A DNA stretch of 51,014 bases from 'Osedax' symbiont bacterium Rs2_46_30_T18 (GCA_002163025.1 MABF01000180.1:1-51014); one strand, 5' to 3'; shown: positions 18,425-27,330, numbered from the stretch's first letter. Notes: generated from the letters alone by a model not told the origin. Program-made: numbers and translations.

Positions 18425-19024
18425 ATGTTATCTAATCGATCGAAGTATCTCATTTCCTGCACAACCGCTCTTGTACTAGGGCTCGGCAGTTACAGCCTTT
18501 TTTTCCAACAACCTTCTACAGCTAATACATCAGTGAGTAACCGCCTGGGTGGTGATTTTACTGTTGAGACTGCCAGGGGACCGTTTCACCTGCAAGATTA
18601 TCGCGGAAAAATTGTCGTGATTTATTTTGGTTACACCAGCTGCCCGGATGTCTGTCCCACCGCCCTGGCTATGCTGGGTAATATTATTAAGAAAATGCCT
18701 GAGGCACAGCGCCAGCAAATTCAACCGCTGTTCATCAGTGTCGACCCGGCGCGCGACACTTTAGATAAAATCGATAAATACGGACAGTATTTCTATCCCA
18801 GCTTGATATCAGCAACATCGGACAAACATAAAATAGACGCCATTGTTAAAAAATATGGCGCCTACTATAAAGTGAACACACCAGATGGCAGTGACACTCA
18901 CTACAATGTCGATCATACCTCCAGGTTATACATTATTAATAAAGAAGGTCAATTTGCCGCCACTGTACCGCACGATTTAATTACAGCAGATCTACAACCT
19001 AAACTAGCGCTACTTGTCGAATGA
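18425..19024 (+). CDS. SCO1/SenC-family copper chaperone
   Basis: This 199-aa thioredoxin-fold protein has an N-terminal membrane anchor (about residues 8-27). Its copper-binding set is Cys73 and Cys77 in TSCPDVCPTA plus His164 in NVDHTSRLY. SCO proteins deliver copper to the CuA centre of cytochrome c oxidase from the periplasmic face of the inner membrane. GGAG lies 6 nt before the ATG. The gene runs directly into a PCu(A)C chaperone gene, which is known to work with SCO in CuA assembly. No oxidase subunit gene is present in the window. Confidence 0.92.
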   Translation: MLSNRSKYLISCTTALVLGLGSYSLFFQQPSTANTSVSNRLGGDFTVETARGPFHLQDYRGKIVVIYFGYTSCPDVCPTALAMLGNIIKKMPEAQRQQIQPLFISVDPARDTLDKIDKYGQYFYPSLISATSDKHKIDAIVKKYGAYYKVNTPDGSDTHYNVDHTSRLYIINKEGQFAATVPHDLITADLQPKLALLVE

Positions 19025-19032
19025 GGAATACT

Positions 19033-19455
19033 ATGAAATATCTTTTAGGATTTTGCTTAGCATTTTGTTTCAGCTCTGTCAGTTATGCCGAATTAACGGT
19101 CAGCAAAGGACATGTCAGGGCAGTTCCACCGGGACAGAAGGTCAGCGTCGCCTATATGACCCTGACGAATAATACTGCAAGCGATATAGTGTTAAGCGGC
19201 GCACAGAGCCCCGACTTTATGTCGGTTAATTTACACCGCACGGCTAACATTGACGGCATAATGACGATGCGAGCTCAGGACGAACTGCGAATTGAACCCA
19301 GTCAGAGCATTACCTTGGCTCCCGGAGGTCTACACTGGATGTTAATGGGCCTTAAAGGTGAGTTAAAAATCACCGACCAAGTCCCTATCACCTTAATTTT
19401 TGCCGATGGCTCACAGCAACAATTGAGTCTAGTTGTCAAAGCTTTAGTCAATTAA
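19033..19455 (+). CDS. Periplasmic copper chaperone PCu(A)C
   Basis: This protein has a signal peptide (MKYLLGFCLAFCFSSVSYA) and a mature DUF461 domain. The copper ligands H(x)10M and HxM appear as LHRTANIDGIMTMR near residue 70 and GGLHWMLMGL near 100. PCu(A)C proteins hand Cu(I) to SCO1 or CuA. I choose ATG 19033 (140 aa) because AGGA precedes it by 6 nt; an ATG at 19021 overlapping the SCO stop is also possible and would add four residues. It is coupled to the SCO-family gene. Confidence 0.9.
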   Translation: MKYLLGFCLAFCFSSVSYAELTVSKGHVRAVPPGQKVSVAYMTLTNNTASDIVLSGAQSPDFMSVNLHRTANIDGIMTMRAQDELRIEPSQSITLAPGGLHWMLMGLKGELKITDQVPITLIFADGSQQQLSLVVKALVN

Positions 19456-19650
19456 GTACATCGGATCAAGTTACCTTGCCAGCCTCTTGTTGCCCGATTC
19501 CATTTGCGAGTGACACCAATAGCGAAACTTTTCATTTAATTGACTGTAATCGTGGCTGTTTTTTCAAAAACAGCCCATAATCTGCCTGTTTCTTTAAACA
19601 GCTGCCGCTCAATAGTATTGCTATTAACCCTCTTTCAATTGGAGTAATAA

Positions 19651-20934
19651 ATGCCACTTTCCGACGTCGATCACCATTCCCTCGCAGCCGATGCCACTAA
19701 ACTTAAAGAGCAATATCAACGCTATCAAGCGCAGGGGCTAAAGCTGGATATGACCCGTGGAAAACCTTGTTCTGAGCAATTAGATTTAGCCAACCCGATG
19801 CTGACAATACTAGAGCAATCAGACTATCTGGATGCCAGCGGTGTTGATTGTCGCAACTACGGAGTCCTAGACGGAATCAGCGAGGCAAAAGTATTGTTTG
19901 CAGATTACTTACAAGTGTCTACGGATGAGTTGTTTATCGGAGGTAATACCAGCTTAGGGTTAATGCACGACATCATCGCCAGATGTATCACTCATGGCAC
20001 TGCAGACTCTGATCAGCCATGGTCAAAGCTGGAAAAAATAAAGTTTCTCTGCCCTGCCCCCGGCTATGACCGCCATTTTGCTATTTGTCAGCACTTTTCA
20101 ATTGAGATGGTCAGCGTTGCATTGATGGAAAATGGTGATCCAGACATTGCACATATAGAACAGCTGGTTGCCACTGACCCGAGCATTAAGGGGCTGTGGT
20201 TCGTGCCTAAATACGGCAACCCCAGTGGCCTGTCCGTGAGCGATGAGGCGGTAGATCGCCTGGCAAAAATGCAATGTGCAGCCAGTGATTTTCGCATTCT
20301 CTGGGATAATGCCTATAACGTGCACCACTTAACTGAGCAGCGTGATGAAATAAAGAACCTTCTCAGGAGCTGTCAGCAAGCGGGTAATGCCAACCGAGTT
20401 TTTGTTATAGGCTCTACGTCTAAAATAAGTTTTGCCGGTGCCGGTATTGCCGCCCTGGGTGCCAGCAGCGAAAACATCAATTGGCTGCGCCAGCACGCTG
20501 CAATTCAAACCATCGGCTCTGACAAAATCAACCAACTGCGTCATGTGCGTTTCTTTAAAGACCTTGTGGGCATTGAGGCTCACATGCACAAGCATGCCAA
20601 GATACTGGCGCCTAAATTCCAGAGCGTCGAGCGGGTGCTAAATACGCAACTGGCGGGGAAACACTTGGCACAGTGGTCAAAACCTAAAGGCGGCTATTTT
20701 ATCAACTTAGATGTATTAGATAACTGTGCAACTAAAGTTGTTGCTATGGCACGAGAGGCAGGGGTTGTACTGACGGCCGCTGGCGCTACCTTCCCCTACG
20801 GCAAAGACCCCAGAGACAGAAACATTCGCATCGCACCAAGCTTGCCTAGCGTAGCCGAAATTGAGCTGGCAATGCAGATATTGAGCGTCTGTATTCAGTT
20901 AGTGTCTATTCAAGTACTCAGCGAAAAACAATAG
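19651..20934 (+). CDS. Class I/II-fold PLP-dependent aminotransferase (aspartate aminotransferase Ic-like)
   Basis: The 427-aa protein matches the putative aminotransferase subgroup with the opening LKLDMTRGKPCSEQLDL near residue 30, GGNTSLGLMHD near 97, PKYGNPSGLSVS near 191, the cofactor-contacting DNAYNVHHL near 220 and the Schiff-base lysine in GSTSKISFAGAGIA near 259. This group is annotated as aspartate or alanine-type transaminase (PF12897-like). GGAG lies 6 nt before the start. It stands alone, with 195 nt upstream and a hairpin downstream. The amino-acid specificity is not determined from sequence. Confidence 0.85.
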   Translation: MPLSDVDHHSLAADATKLKEQYQRYQAQGLKLDMTRGKPCSEQLDLANPMLTILEQSDYLDASGVDCRNYGVLDGISEAKVLFADYLQVSTDELFIGGNTSLGLMHDIIARCITHGTADSDQPWSKLEKIKFLCPAPGYDRHFAICQHFSIEMVSVALMENGDPDIAHIEQLVATDPSIKGLWFVPKYGNPSGLSVSDEAVDRLAKMQCAASDFRILWDNAYNVHHLTEQRDEIKNLLRSCQQAGNANRVFVIGSTSKISFAGAGIAALGASSENINWLRQHAAIQTIGSDKINQLRHVRFFKDLVGIEAHMHKHAKILAPKFQSVERVLNTQLAGKHLAQWSKPKGGYFINLDVLDNCATKVVAMAREAGVVLTAAGATFPYGKDPRDRNIRIAPSLPSVAEIELAMQILSVCIQLVSIQVLSEKQ

Positions 20935-20945
20935 TCATTGTCAAT

Positions 20946-20987
20946 AAAAAACGACTTGGGTTAGGGTTAGCAAAAAACCCAAGTCGT
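20946..20987. terminator. Strong hairpin between convergent aminotransferase and MATE genes
   Basis: ACGACTTGGGTT (20951-20962) pairs perfectly with AACCCAAGTCGT (20976-20987). Ts follow it on the minus strand (A-run at 20946-20950), so it best fits a leftward terminator for the MATE gene, though it lies 290 nt past that stop. It also closes the aminotransferase gene 17 nt after its stop. The remaining 293 nt to 21280 show nothing recognisable. Confidence 0.7.
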
Positions 20988-21280
20988 GCAAACAAATTAT
21001 TAAGGGCGGGTAATAGCAAGCACTGCAGGGCCAGTTTAAAACAGTATAACGCTGTAGAACATTGCGTTTTAGCTGGCGTTTACTGCTCTGACTATCTGAT
21101 TAAAACACTTCATTTTACTGTTTAAGCGTAGTCTATGAATCAACGTTGTACCAATATAAAGCCCGCTTAATTGTAAGCTATTAGTATCAAAAGTTTTTTT
21201 CGATGCACGATGGGCACTACAGCAGTGGATATGTCTTTATCGAGAACCTGTTGTTAGTTTACTGTAAAATCTGGCGGCAA

Positions 21281-22624
21281 CTAAGCATAGTTTTTCGTAG
21301 ATATTGGGCTCTGGTCTAACTTGTTGATGATATAGAAGCAACAGCTTAAAGCGGCGATACCAAACACCAAATTACCTCCAGTGTTACCCATAAATACTCC
21401 GTCGGCACCCATATAATTCACCCCTAACATGACGAAGGGCACAGTGCCAACGGTTGCTTTTGCAAAGTTGAATGCGGTGGAAACCAACGGGTAGCCTAAG
21501 TTGTTAAAGGCGGCATTGGCGACAAACAAGAAGCCATAAAAACTAAACGCGGGGCCGATCCAGATCGCAACAAAGCGCATAAACTCTGCTGCATCGTCAG
21601 TGGCACCAAACCAAATTATCAATGCATCGATACACAGATAAAAGATAACCGCGGCAACAACACAGTAACCTGTCACAAACAGACAACTATCATACAACGT
21701 TTTTCTAACTCGGGCGAAGTCTCCAGCACCATAGTTTTGTGCATAAATAGGCCCTACTGCCGCTGATAACGCAAAAATAACACCAAATACCACAGGCGTT
21801 ATTCGACCTGTAATAGACCACCCAGCCATATAGCTCTCACCAAATTTAGCTATTTCATAAGTCATATAGGCATTGGCAAAAGGCGTCGCCAATTGCGTTG
21901 CCATGGCGGGAATCGCAATCGTTAATATGTTGCGCAAATGTTCAACAAACAGCTTGAAATTAAACGGGCAATAGAAATCGTGCCTGGCATAGATAAAATA
22001 CAGGGCCATCGCCCCGACGGCTATTCTTGCAAACACCGATGCGATAGCTGCTCCTTCAATACCCATATCCAGCCAAAAAATAAAAATAGGATCTAGGACA
22101 ACATTAACGGCGGAACCCGACAGCATCGCCAACATAGACAGCTTAGGCGCACCCATGGCTCGCAGTAACGCACTACCGGACATGGCAACCGCCAGAAACG
22201 GTAAGCTCGGTAAGATAATAGCTAAATACTGGTCGGCATACAGCAGAGCTTCGCCACTGGCTCCTATCAACGCCAATAAAGGGGTTTTAAACAGCCAAGT
22301 AACGGCGGCAATTATAGTCGTAAAAGACACTGAGAAAACAAAATTATTAAGCGCCAGGCCTCTGGCTTGTCGATCTTGTTTAGCGCCAATAGCTCTGGCG
22401 ACTGTTGCTGACATGGCAATAGAAAGCCCTATCGAGAAACTCATATTGAAAAACATGATACCTGCAGCAAAACCCAGGGCGGCAATAATTGCCTGGTTCT
22501 CTAACAGCGTTAGGAAATACAGATCGATTAAGTCGACTGCAAATAATGACACTAACCCTATGGAGGAAGTAATCGTTAAAGTCATGACATGGCGCATAAT
22601 TGAACCGTGCAGAAATTTTGCCAC
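21281..22624 (-). CDS. MATE-family multidrug/cation efflux protein
   Basis: The 447-aa protein has about 12 membrane helices in two homologous halves typical of the MATE superfamily, for example ITSSIGLVSLFAVDLIDLYFL near residue 18 (quoted in part: SLFAVDLIDLYFL) and AIPAMATQLATPFANAYMTY near 237. These transporters use Na+ or H+ gradients to export cationic compounds. The start codon is GTG at 22624 with only a weak AGG close by; the family N-terminus fits this start. A single-gene unit; the 297-nt upstream gap shows no clear regulator site. Substrate unknown. Confidence 0.87.
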   Translation of the reverse strand: MAKFLHGSIMRHVMTLTITSSIGLVSLFAVDLIDLYFLTLLENQAIIAALGFAAGIMFFNMSFSIGLSIAMSATVARAIGAKQDRQARGLALNNFVFSVSFTTIIAAVTWLFKTPLLALIGASGEALLYADQYLAIILPSLPFLAVAMSGSALLRAMGAPKLSMLAMLSGSAVNVVLDPIFIFWLDMGIEGAAIASVFARIAVGAMALYFIYARHDFYCPFNFKLFVEHLRNILTIAIPAMATQLATPFANAYMTYEIAKFGESYMAGWSITGRITPVVFGVIFALSAAVGPIYAQNYGAGDFARVRKTLYDSCLFVTGYCVVAAVIFYLCIDALIIWFGATDDAAEFMRFVAIWIGPAFSFYGFLFVANAAFNNLGYPLVSTAFNFAKATVGTVPFVMLGVNYMGADGVFMGNTGGNLVFGIAALSCCFYIINKLDQSPISTKNYA

Positions 22625-22921
22625 GACCTGGTCTTTTTGATTTTTCAGAGGACTACCACTAATCTAGCTTGAGGTGATGAATAACAACAGAATGTATCTG
22701 GAGAAGTACGATGTTTGGCCCTATTGAAAATGGGCACATAGAGATGTGTGCCAGTAGCACTATGCTTCTTCGCAGCTATCAATAACACTGCGAAAGAATA
22801 ACTTAATTTGCGACTAAATGCAGCAGTAATCTATTAACTTAACGGCGCTATGATTGATCCAAGCTTGGTTATCCCAACTTCTTCAGCACAGGGGGGCATT
22901 CACTGTAAGTGTATAAGACTG

Positions 22922-23575
22922 TTATGGCCTTACCACACCGTGGCGTATTGCCAAATGCACCAGCTCAGAGTTGTTAGTCAGTGAGAGTTTTCTAAGGATA
23001 TTTGCTCTGTGGGCATGTACTGTCTTATTAGACAAACACATATTATCAGCAATTTCAGAGGCTTTACGCCCATCCGCCAGCAGCGAAAATATTTGTATTT
23101 CCCTTTTGGTCAGGATAGTCAGAGGGCTCTCTGACGCCTTCCCCTCCAGCTGATTTTTAACCGTAGGCGATAAATACTGTTGACCACTGTCAATTGTTTT
23201 AACCGCAGTGATTAACTCATTCGCAGGGCCGCGTTTTGTTAAAAAGCCTTTCGCACCCGCTTTAATCACTGTGCTTGGAAAAGGCGCGGTATCATAGCCG
23301 GACAAGACCAGAATTTTAGCACTTTTATCAAAAGCCAGAATTCGTCGTATCGCCTCTATGCCTCCGTGAGTGCTGTCTGAAGTTTCAGAATCAGAGGGCA
23401 GCGACAAATCCATCACCACAATATCTGGGAGTTTCTGTTTGTAGAGATCGTAGGCTTCCATGCTAGATTTCGCCTCGGCGATGACATCAATGTCCTTCTC
23501 TGAATTCAAAATACTTTTGAATCCAGCTCTCACGACTTCGTGATCATCAACAAGCAATACTTTAATTGTCATCAT
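22922..23575 (-). CDS. NarL/FixJ-type response regulator (REC + LuxR HTH)
   Basis: This 217-aa protein has an N-terminal receiver domain with acidic residues at 10-11, phosphoacceptor Asp56 (VVMDLSLP), Ser94 region (LVLSGYD) and Lys113 in FLTKRG. A C-terminal LuxR-type helix-turn-helix follows (LTKREIQIFSLLADGRKASEI from 154, quoted as LTKREIQIFSLLADG). After DLSLP the receiver carries a serine- and threonine-rich insert (SDSETSDSTHG) before the conserved GG. No histidine kinase or uvrC lies next to it, so its partner is unknown. It follows the 140-aa gene by 52 nt and may be co-transcribed with it. Confidence 0.88.
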   Translation of the reverse strand: MMTIKVLLVDDHEVVRAGFKSILNSEKDIDVIAEAKSSMEAYDLYKQKLPDIVVMDLSLPSDSETSDSTHGGIEAIRRILAFDKSAKILVLSGYDTAPFPSTVIKAGAKGFLTKRGPANELITAVKTIDSGQQYLSPTVKNQLEGKASESPLTILTKREIQIFSLLADGRKASEIADNMCLSNKTVHAHRANILRKLSLTNNSELVHLAIRHGVVRP

Positions 23576-23627
23576 AACTACTCAACTGTCAGTCCATTAT
23601 TTGAATAAAGAAAATTTCCGGATGCTT

Positions 23628-24050
23628 CTAAGCACCTTTGTAAGTGTGGCTAGTATTGATCTCCATACAAAACTCGGATGCCTGTTCCACATTTTCACAA
23701 TTTGCCGGATAAGCGACTAATTCATCACTGTAACCTATCAATTTAATCCCTTCGCGATGACAGTGCTCAAGTACTTTTTCCATCGCTTTTATCACTGCAA
23801 GTTGCCGGTCCGAAAACTCAACTTCTCTATCCGCATCTACTCTTTTTTTACTGGTAACCTGCTGTAAAACATAATCATCTTCATCCAACAGTTGTACCGT
23901 TTTTTCAGTTAATTTTTCATTGATTAAAACGGTTTTAGCCTCGTTAAAGACTTCCAAGCTATAACAGTTAACAACATCTTGTTGCTGACACTTTAACAAT
24001 ATAGCTTTTATCTCTTGATACGTGACTTTATCTGCTAAATCATATTCCAT
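23628..24050 (-). CDS. Hypothetical protein, 140 aa
   Basis: I do not recognise this family. The protein is acidic and soluble with no signal peptide or membrane segment. Predicted features by eye are an alpha/beta N-terminal half (LEVFNEAKTVLINEKLTEKT near 33), a charged helix (FSDRQLAVIKAMEKVLEHC near 80, with HCHRE after it), and a C-terminal part holding two cysteines (NCENVEQASEFC). It sits 65 nt after the KfrA-like gene and 52 nt before the response regulator on the same strand, so a three-gene transcript is plausible. No start codon alternative is evident. Confidence 0.72.
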   Translation of the reverse strand: MEYDLADKVTYQEIKAILLKCQQQDVVNCYSLEVFNEAKTVLINEKLTEKTVQLLDEDDYVLQQVTSKKRVDADREVEFSDRQLAVIKAMEKVLEHCHREGIKLIGYSDELVAYPANCENVEQASEFCMEINTSHTYKGA

Positions 24051-24115
24051 ATAAACCCAACTACATTTCTGGCAAGATTAATTTTTATTATATTTCTGTA
24101 TTTAACTTATTATAC

Positions 24116-24913
24116 TTATCGGCCAAGTTGCTGAAAACTTTCCAATTGTTCTTTAACATTATCATATTTTGCATCTTGTTGAGCAATGACTAGCTCCAAT
24201 CTGTGTGTTTGCTTGATGCTGGCTTTTTCCTGTTCATGCAATTGTTGCTGCAATTTTGTGCACTGACTCTCACGAGCGCTGAGCTGCACTTTCAAGTCAT
24301 GGATGATTGTTTCGTTCACTTTAAGGTTAATTTGCGCTTGAAACAAGTCATCTGATTGATTATTAAAGTCATTTTTTGGCTCTGACTGGGCCAGCAATAT
24401 CTCCTGCTGTTTATTCAAGCGTGCCAAATCGTCTTTTATCGCTCGCTCTTTGATTAATGACGACTCGAGCTCATTTACCCTTTGAATCAAAGTGTTTTTT
24501 TCCTCTACTAACTGCTCCGTGCCTTCAAGCAGCCTGTTGTTCTGTTGCTGCATTGCCAAAAGTGTCGATTGGGTTGCAAAAAGTTGGCTTTCATCGACCC
24601 GCTTTTGCTGCGCCGCAGATTCAGTGAGCGCCAGACGCTGCTCATCCAGTGCTGCATGGGAATAAGCCAAAGCCTGGTCCCAAAGTTTAGAGGCAGCCGT
24701 GATCACCGGTTCCGGTAGTGAGGGGTGTTCACTCTGTCTGCTTAATCGCTGCGACAAACTGGCCCACCATAAATTCAGGGCATGGTTAATGGTGGTTATG
24801 CTTCCGCTACCTATCAAGTTGCGAACAGCTTGCTGGGTCGGCCGCTGCCCTTTGGCTAATAACTCATCTGCAGCGCGCTGCACTCTATCACTGGTATCTG
24901 ATTTTATCGGCAT
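24116..24913 (-). CDS. KfrA-like DNA-binding protein with long coiled coil
   Basis: The 265-aa protein has an N-terminal KfrA-type helical DNA-binding domain (residues about 5-75; DRVQRAADELLAKGQRPTQQ near 9, NLIGSGSITTINHAL near 32, LWWASL). An alpha-helical, glutamine- and glutamate-rich coiled coil runs from about 95 to 260. Plasmid KfrA proteins bind operators at their own promoter and form filaments or scaffolds for plasmid segregation. Here the gene is chromosomal with no partition or replication genes nearby. Tandem and inverted repeats lie directly before its start. The Shine-Dalgarno is weak. Likely an autoregulated DNA-binding or nucleoid-associated protein. Confidence 0.8.
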   Translation of the reverse strand: MPIKSDTSDRVQRAADELLAKGQRPTQQAVRNLIGSGSITTINHALNLWWASLSQRLSRQSEHPSLPEPVITAASKLWDQALAYSHAALDEQRLALTESAAQQKRVDESQLFATQSTLLAMQQQNNRLLEGTEQLVEEKNTLIQRVNELESSLIKERAIKDDLARLNKQQEILLAQSEPKNDFNNQSDDLFQAQINLKVNETIIHDLKVQLSARESQCTKLQQQLHEQEKASIKQTHRLELVIAQQDAKYDNVKEQLESFQQLGR

Positions 24914-24922
24914 AAAATGTAC

Positions 24923-24955
24923 TGTTTGTGTATTGTTTGTGTATTGCTTAATACA
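24923..24955 (-). promoter_or_regulatory. Candidate operator of the KfrA-like gene
   Basis: Two identical 11-bp tandem repeats, TGTTTGTGTAT (24923-24933 and 24934-24944), run into an inverted repeat TGTATT-GCTT-AATACA (24940-24955). They lie 10-42 nt upstream of the KfrA-like ATG, in the 69-nt gap behind the potassium channel gene. Position and repeat structure resemble the self-repression operators of plasmid kfrA genes. Confidence 0.55.
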
Positions 24956-24982
24956 TCTTAGCTGAAAATTATTAAAGTTGAC

Positions 24983-25912
24983 CTATCTAATCATTTTTTT
25001 TACAAATACCACTACAAACAAGGCGATAGTAAAACTACCCATCAACGCTTCTGTTGACGCTAAAAAGCGGCTAAACCCATGTGGTGCTATATCGCCATAA
25101 CCTAAAGTTGTAAATGTCACCACACTGAAATATATAGCATCAAAAAAATAATACATATTTTGTCCGAAGTCATTTGACCAGCTTAACTGAATCAACTCTC
25201 CCGCATAAGTCAAGCCTGAAAAGGCATAACAAAAGGCATAGACCAATATCAGTAGTAGTGTAAAGCCTATGATACGCAATGGCTCCTCGCCGTAACCACA
25301 AAAGAGATCAACTGTCTTGGAGAGTACCCGCCCCCCTGAAAACAAAGGTAACTGCATTCTTCTGGCAACCATTTCACTGCGAAAGAAACGTCCGGACAAC
25401 TCAAATAGCCCTTCGTCTTCTGTGACTTTGCGTAAGTGCCGGTAGATCTCTTCCGCCTGCTGATAGAGGTCTTCTTTCTCTCTGGGGTCATGTACTTCCC
25501 GGGCTTTTTTGAATTGCAGTATCTCTGTGCCCCAATTGATATGTTCCAGTTTTGCATGCTCGAAATTTGCGCCAAGCAAATTACAATTTTCTAAATTAGC
25601 ACAATGTAAATTGGCATATTTGAAATTTGCCTTCATCAGTGAACAGCCACCAAAATCTACCATAAAACAGTGGGCTGCCTCTAAATCTGAGCGATAGAAA
25701 TCTGAATCTATAAACTTATAACCGTATCTAGAATTACGGTTTACTAAGTTTATATTGCGCAAATTTAATCGCGCGAGCTTAAACCTCTCCATTTGCGTGC
25801 CTTTTTTGGCTCGCTCCTCCAGACACTTAGTAATATCTGGCATGGCAGAATACTCACCTTGCTGCCAAATGTTTGCATCTTCCAGGGCTAGTTCGTCGTA
25901 TTCTTTGTGCAA
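24983..25912 (-). CDS. Potassium channel with pentapeptide-repeat N-terminal domain
   Basis: The 309-aa protein combines a soluble N-terminal half with pentapeptide repeats (A(N/D)LxX pattern, about 75-125, e.g. NLHCANLENCNLLGANFEHA) and a C-terminal two-helix pore module. Its selectivity filter is TLGYGD at 269-274, flanked by membrane helices (about 215-235 and 285-305). Such Ion_trans_2 channels conduct K+ as tetramers. The start is uncertain: the longest frame begins at TTG 25912, bounded by an upstream stop, while ATG 25843 has AAGGTGAG 9 nt before it. The KfrA-like gene follows after 69 nt. What the repeat domain senses is unknown. Confidence 0.85.
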   Translation of the reverse strand: MHKEYDELALEDANIWQQGEYSAMPDITKCLEERAKKGTQMERFKLARLNLRNINLVNRNSRYGYKFIDSDFYRSDLEAAHCFMVDFGGCSLMKANFKYANLHCANLENCNLLGANFEHAKLEHINWGTEILQFKKAREVHDPREKEDLYQQAEEIYRHLRKVTEDEGLFELSGRFFRSEMVARRMQLPLFSGGRVLSKTVDLFCGYGEEPLRIIGFTLLLILVYAFCYAFSGLTYAGELIQLSWSNDFGQNMYYFFDAIYFSVVTFTTLGYGDIAPHGFSRFLASTEALMGSFTIALFVVVFVKKMIR

Positions 25913-26324
25913 GATTTAGTATCCCCAGCAATTGACCGTATATTTTCTAGGCTCTACATACAGCATAGACATATATAGTAAATTATCCTAATCCAGTAAA
26001 GATTTATATTGCAGGGCATTCAAACTAAAAATTCCCTGCCATATAATCACTTTAGACGGCAAAGACTGCAGTATTGTGCACTGGGGGCATTTCAGCCATT
26101 GGGGATGCAGCGGGAGTCATGATTGAGAAAATCATCAAGGGATACGAAGGGTAACAGCATTGAATACACGGCTTTTGACTAAAAGCTACCAAGTATCAAA
26201 GGGGCAGATGCTACCCCTGACAGGGATCGAAGAGATGAATAGACTATAGACTCTGCTGCAATTGAAAAGCTAGCAGCGGTTTCGAGGCTCTCTGGGTTCG
26301 GTATAACTGTTCTTTTATTGACGG
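25913..26324. other. Intergenic region without recognised genes (412 nt)
   Basis: This stretch separates the LysR-family stop codon from the potassium channel start, both leftward. I see no convincing reading frame or RNA gene. A short inverted repeat AGGGG-N9-CCCCT lies near 26199-26217. The LysR gene's end and a channel promoter probably fall here, but no clear terminator or -35/-10 pair was found. Confidence 0.4.
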
Positions 26325-27224
26325 TTATTTTTTTCCGACACTGAGCACTAGTTCGTTAACAACACCTTGCGCAGCAGCCGAAAGAGCAGCCCTCTTACGG
26401 GTAATAATACCCACTTTGCGCGAGATAACGGGCTCTACCAATGGCCGACACACAGCACCTAGCTCCTGCATTTGCTCTTGGCAGAGGGCAGGCACTAATC
26501 CAATCCCCAAACCTATTGAAGCCATTCGTCCGACAGTCGCCAATTGATGCGCCTCAAAGGAGACAGACAAATTCATACCATTTTTATATAACTCACGCTC
26601 TATTTGCAGACGCAGACTAGAGGGACGCTGCAATGCGATAAGCTCCTCTTCGATCACCTCGGACCAGCTAATTTCAGAGCGTCTGGTAAAAGGATGATCA
26701 GCACTTAATGCGGCGATGAAGTCATCTTCAAACAGAGGTTCGAACAACAAGTCTTCTGCATCACCGGGATCAAAACTAATGCCAATCTCTACCCGCCCGC
26801 TACGGACCATTTCCACTACATCCTCGGCGATAACGTCTTGCACTGCGACGTTGATATCTGGATGTTTCTTTCGAAAATTCAACAAAATAGTGGGAAGTTG
26901 ATTACTCGCAAAAGAAGGCATACAGGAGATCGAAATTTTTCCACGATAGAGGGAGAAACGACTTTGCACTTCTTCAAAAGCATCGTCCCAATCTGTCAGC
27001 AAACGCATCGCTGTTTTGTAAAAGCCCTCTCCCTCTGGAGTGAGCCTTAACGCTCGCGTGGTACGCACTAACAACTTGCCACCGAGTGAGTCCTCTAAAT
27101 TTTTAATCGCAATACTTAACGCCGGCTGAGATAAATGTACTTGTTCGCAGGCCTCGGTAAAACTACGTGTTTTAGCAACTGCGACAAAAGCTCTTAACTG
27201 CTTTACCGTAAAATGAGTCTTCAA
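26325..27224 (-). CDS. LysR-family transcriptional regulator
   Basis: The protein has the LysR N-terminal HTH (FTVKQLRAFVAVAKTRSFTEA from residue 4, quoted in part: LRAFVAVAKTRSFTEA; then LSQPALSIAIKNLE) and a C-terminal periplasmic-binding-like effector domain. I choose TTG 27224 (299 aa) because AGAGG lies 6 nt upstream; another TTG at 27230 is too close to that site. It is divergent from the CoA-transferase genes across 160 nt containing AT-rich inverted repeats, so it likely controls them. The inducer may be acetoacetate or a related acid; that is inference. Confidence 0.87.
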   Translation of the reverse strand: MKTHFTVKQLRAFVAVAKTRSFTEACEQVHLSQPALSIAIKNLEDSLGGKLLVRTTRALRLTPEGEGFYKTAMRLLTDWDDAFEEVQSRFSLYRGKISISCMPSFASNQLPTILLNFRKKHPDINVAVQDVIAEDVVEMVRSGRVEIGISFDPGDAEDLLFEPLFEDDFIAALSADHPFTRRSEISWSEVIEEELIALQRPSSLRLQIERELYKNGMNLSVSFEAHQLATVGRMASIGLGIGLVPALCQEQMQELGAVCRPLVEPVISRKVGIITRKRAALSAAAQGVVNELVLSVGKK

Positions 27225-27296
27225 GGACAACCTCTCAAGCCTGTAATAAATTCCGGGGAATACTAGCAGATCAACACGAACTTATAAAATATTTTA

Positions 27297-27330
27297 ATAA
27301 ATATTTATATTTTTTATATTTGATAAATAT
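27297..27330. promoter_or_regulatory. AT-rich inverted repeats between LysR and CoA-transferase genes
   Basis: ATAAATATTTAT (27297-27308) is a perfect palindrome. ATATTTGATAAATAT (27316-27330) is an inverted repeat with a 3-nt centre. The two centres are about 20 nt apart, the spacing expected of LysR recognition and activation sites in a divergent promoter. Extreme AT content raises the chance of coincidence. Confidence 0.45.
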
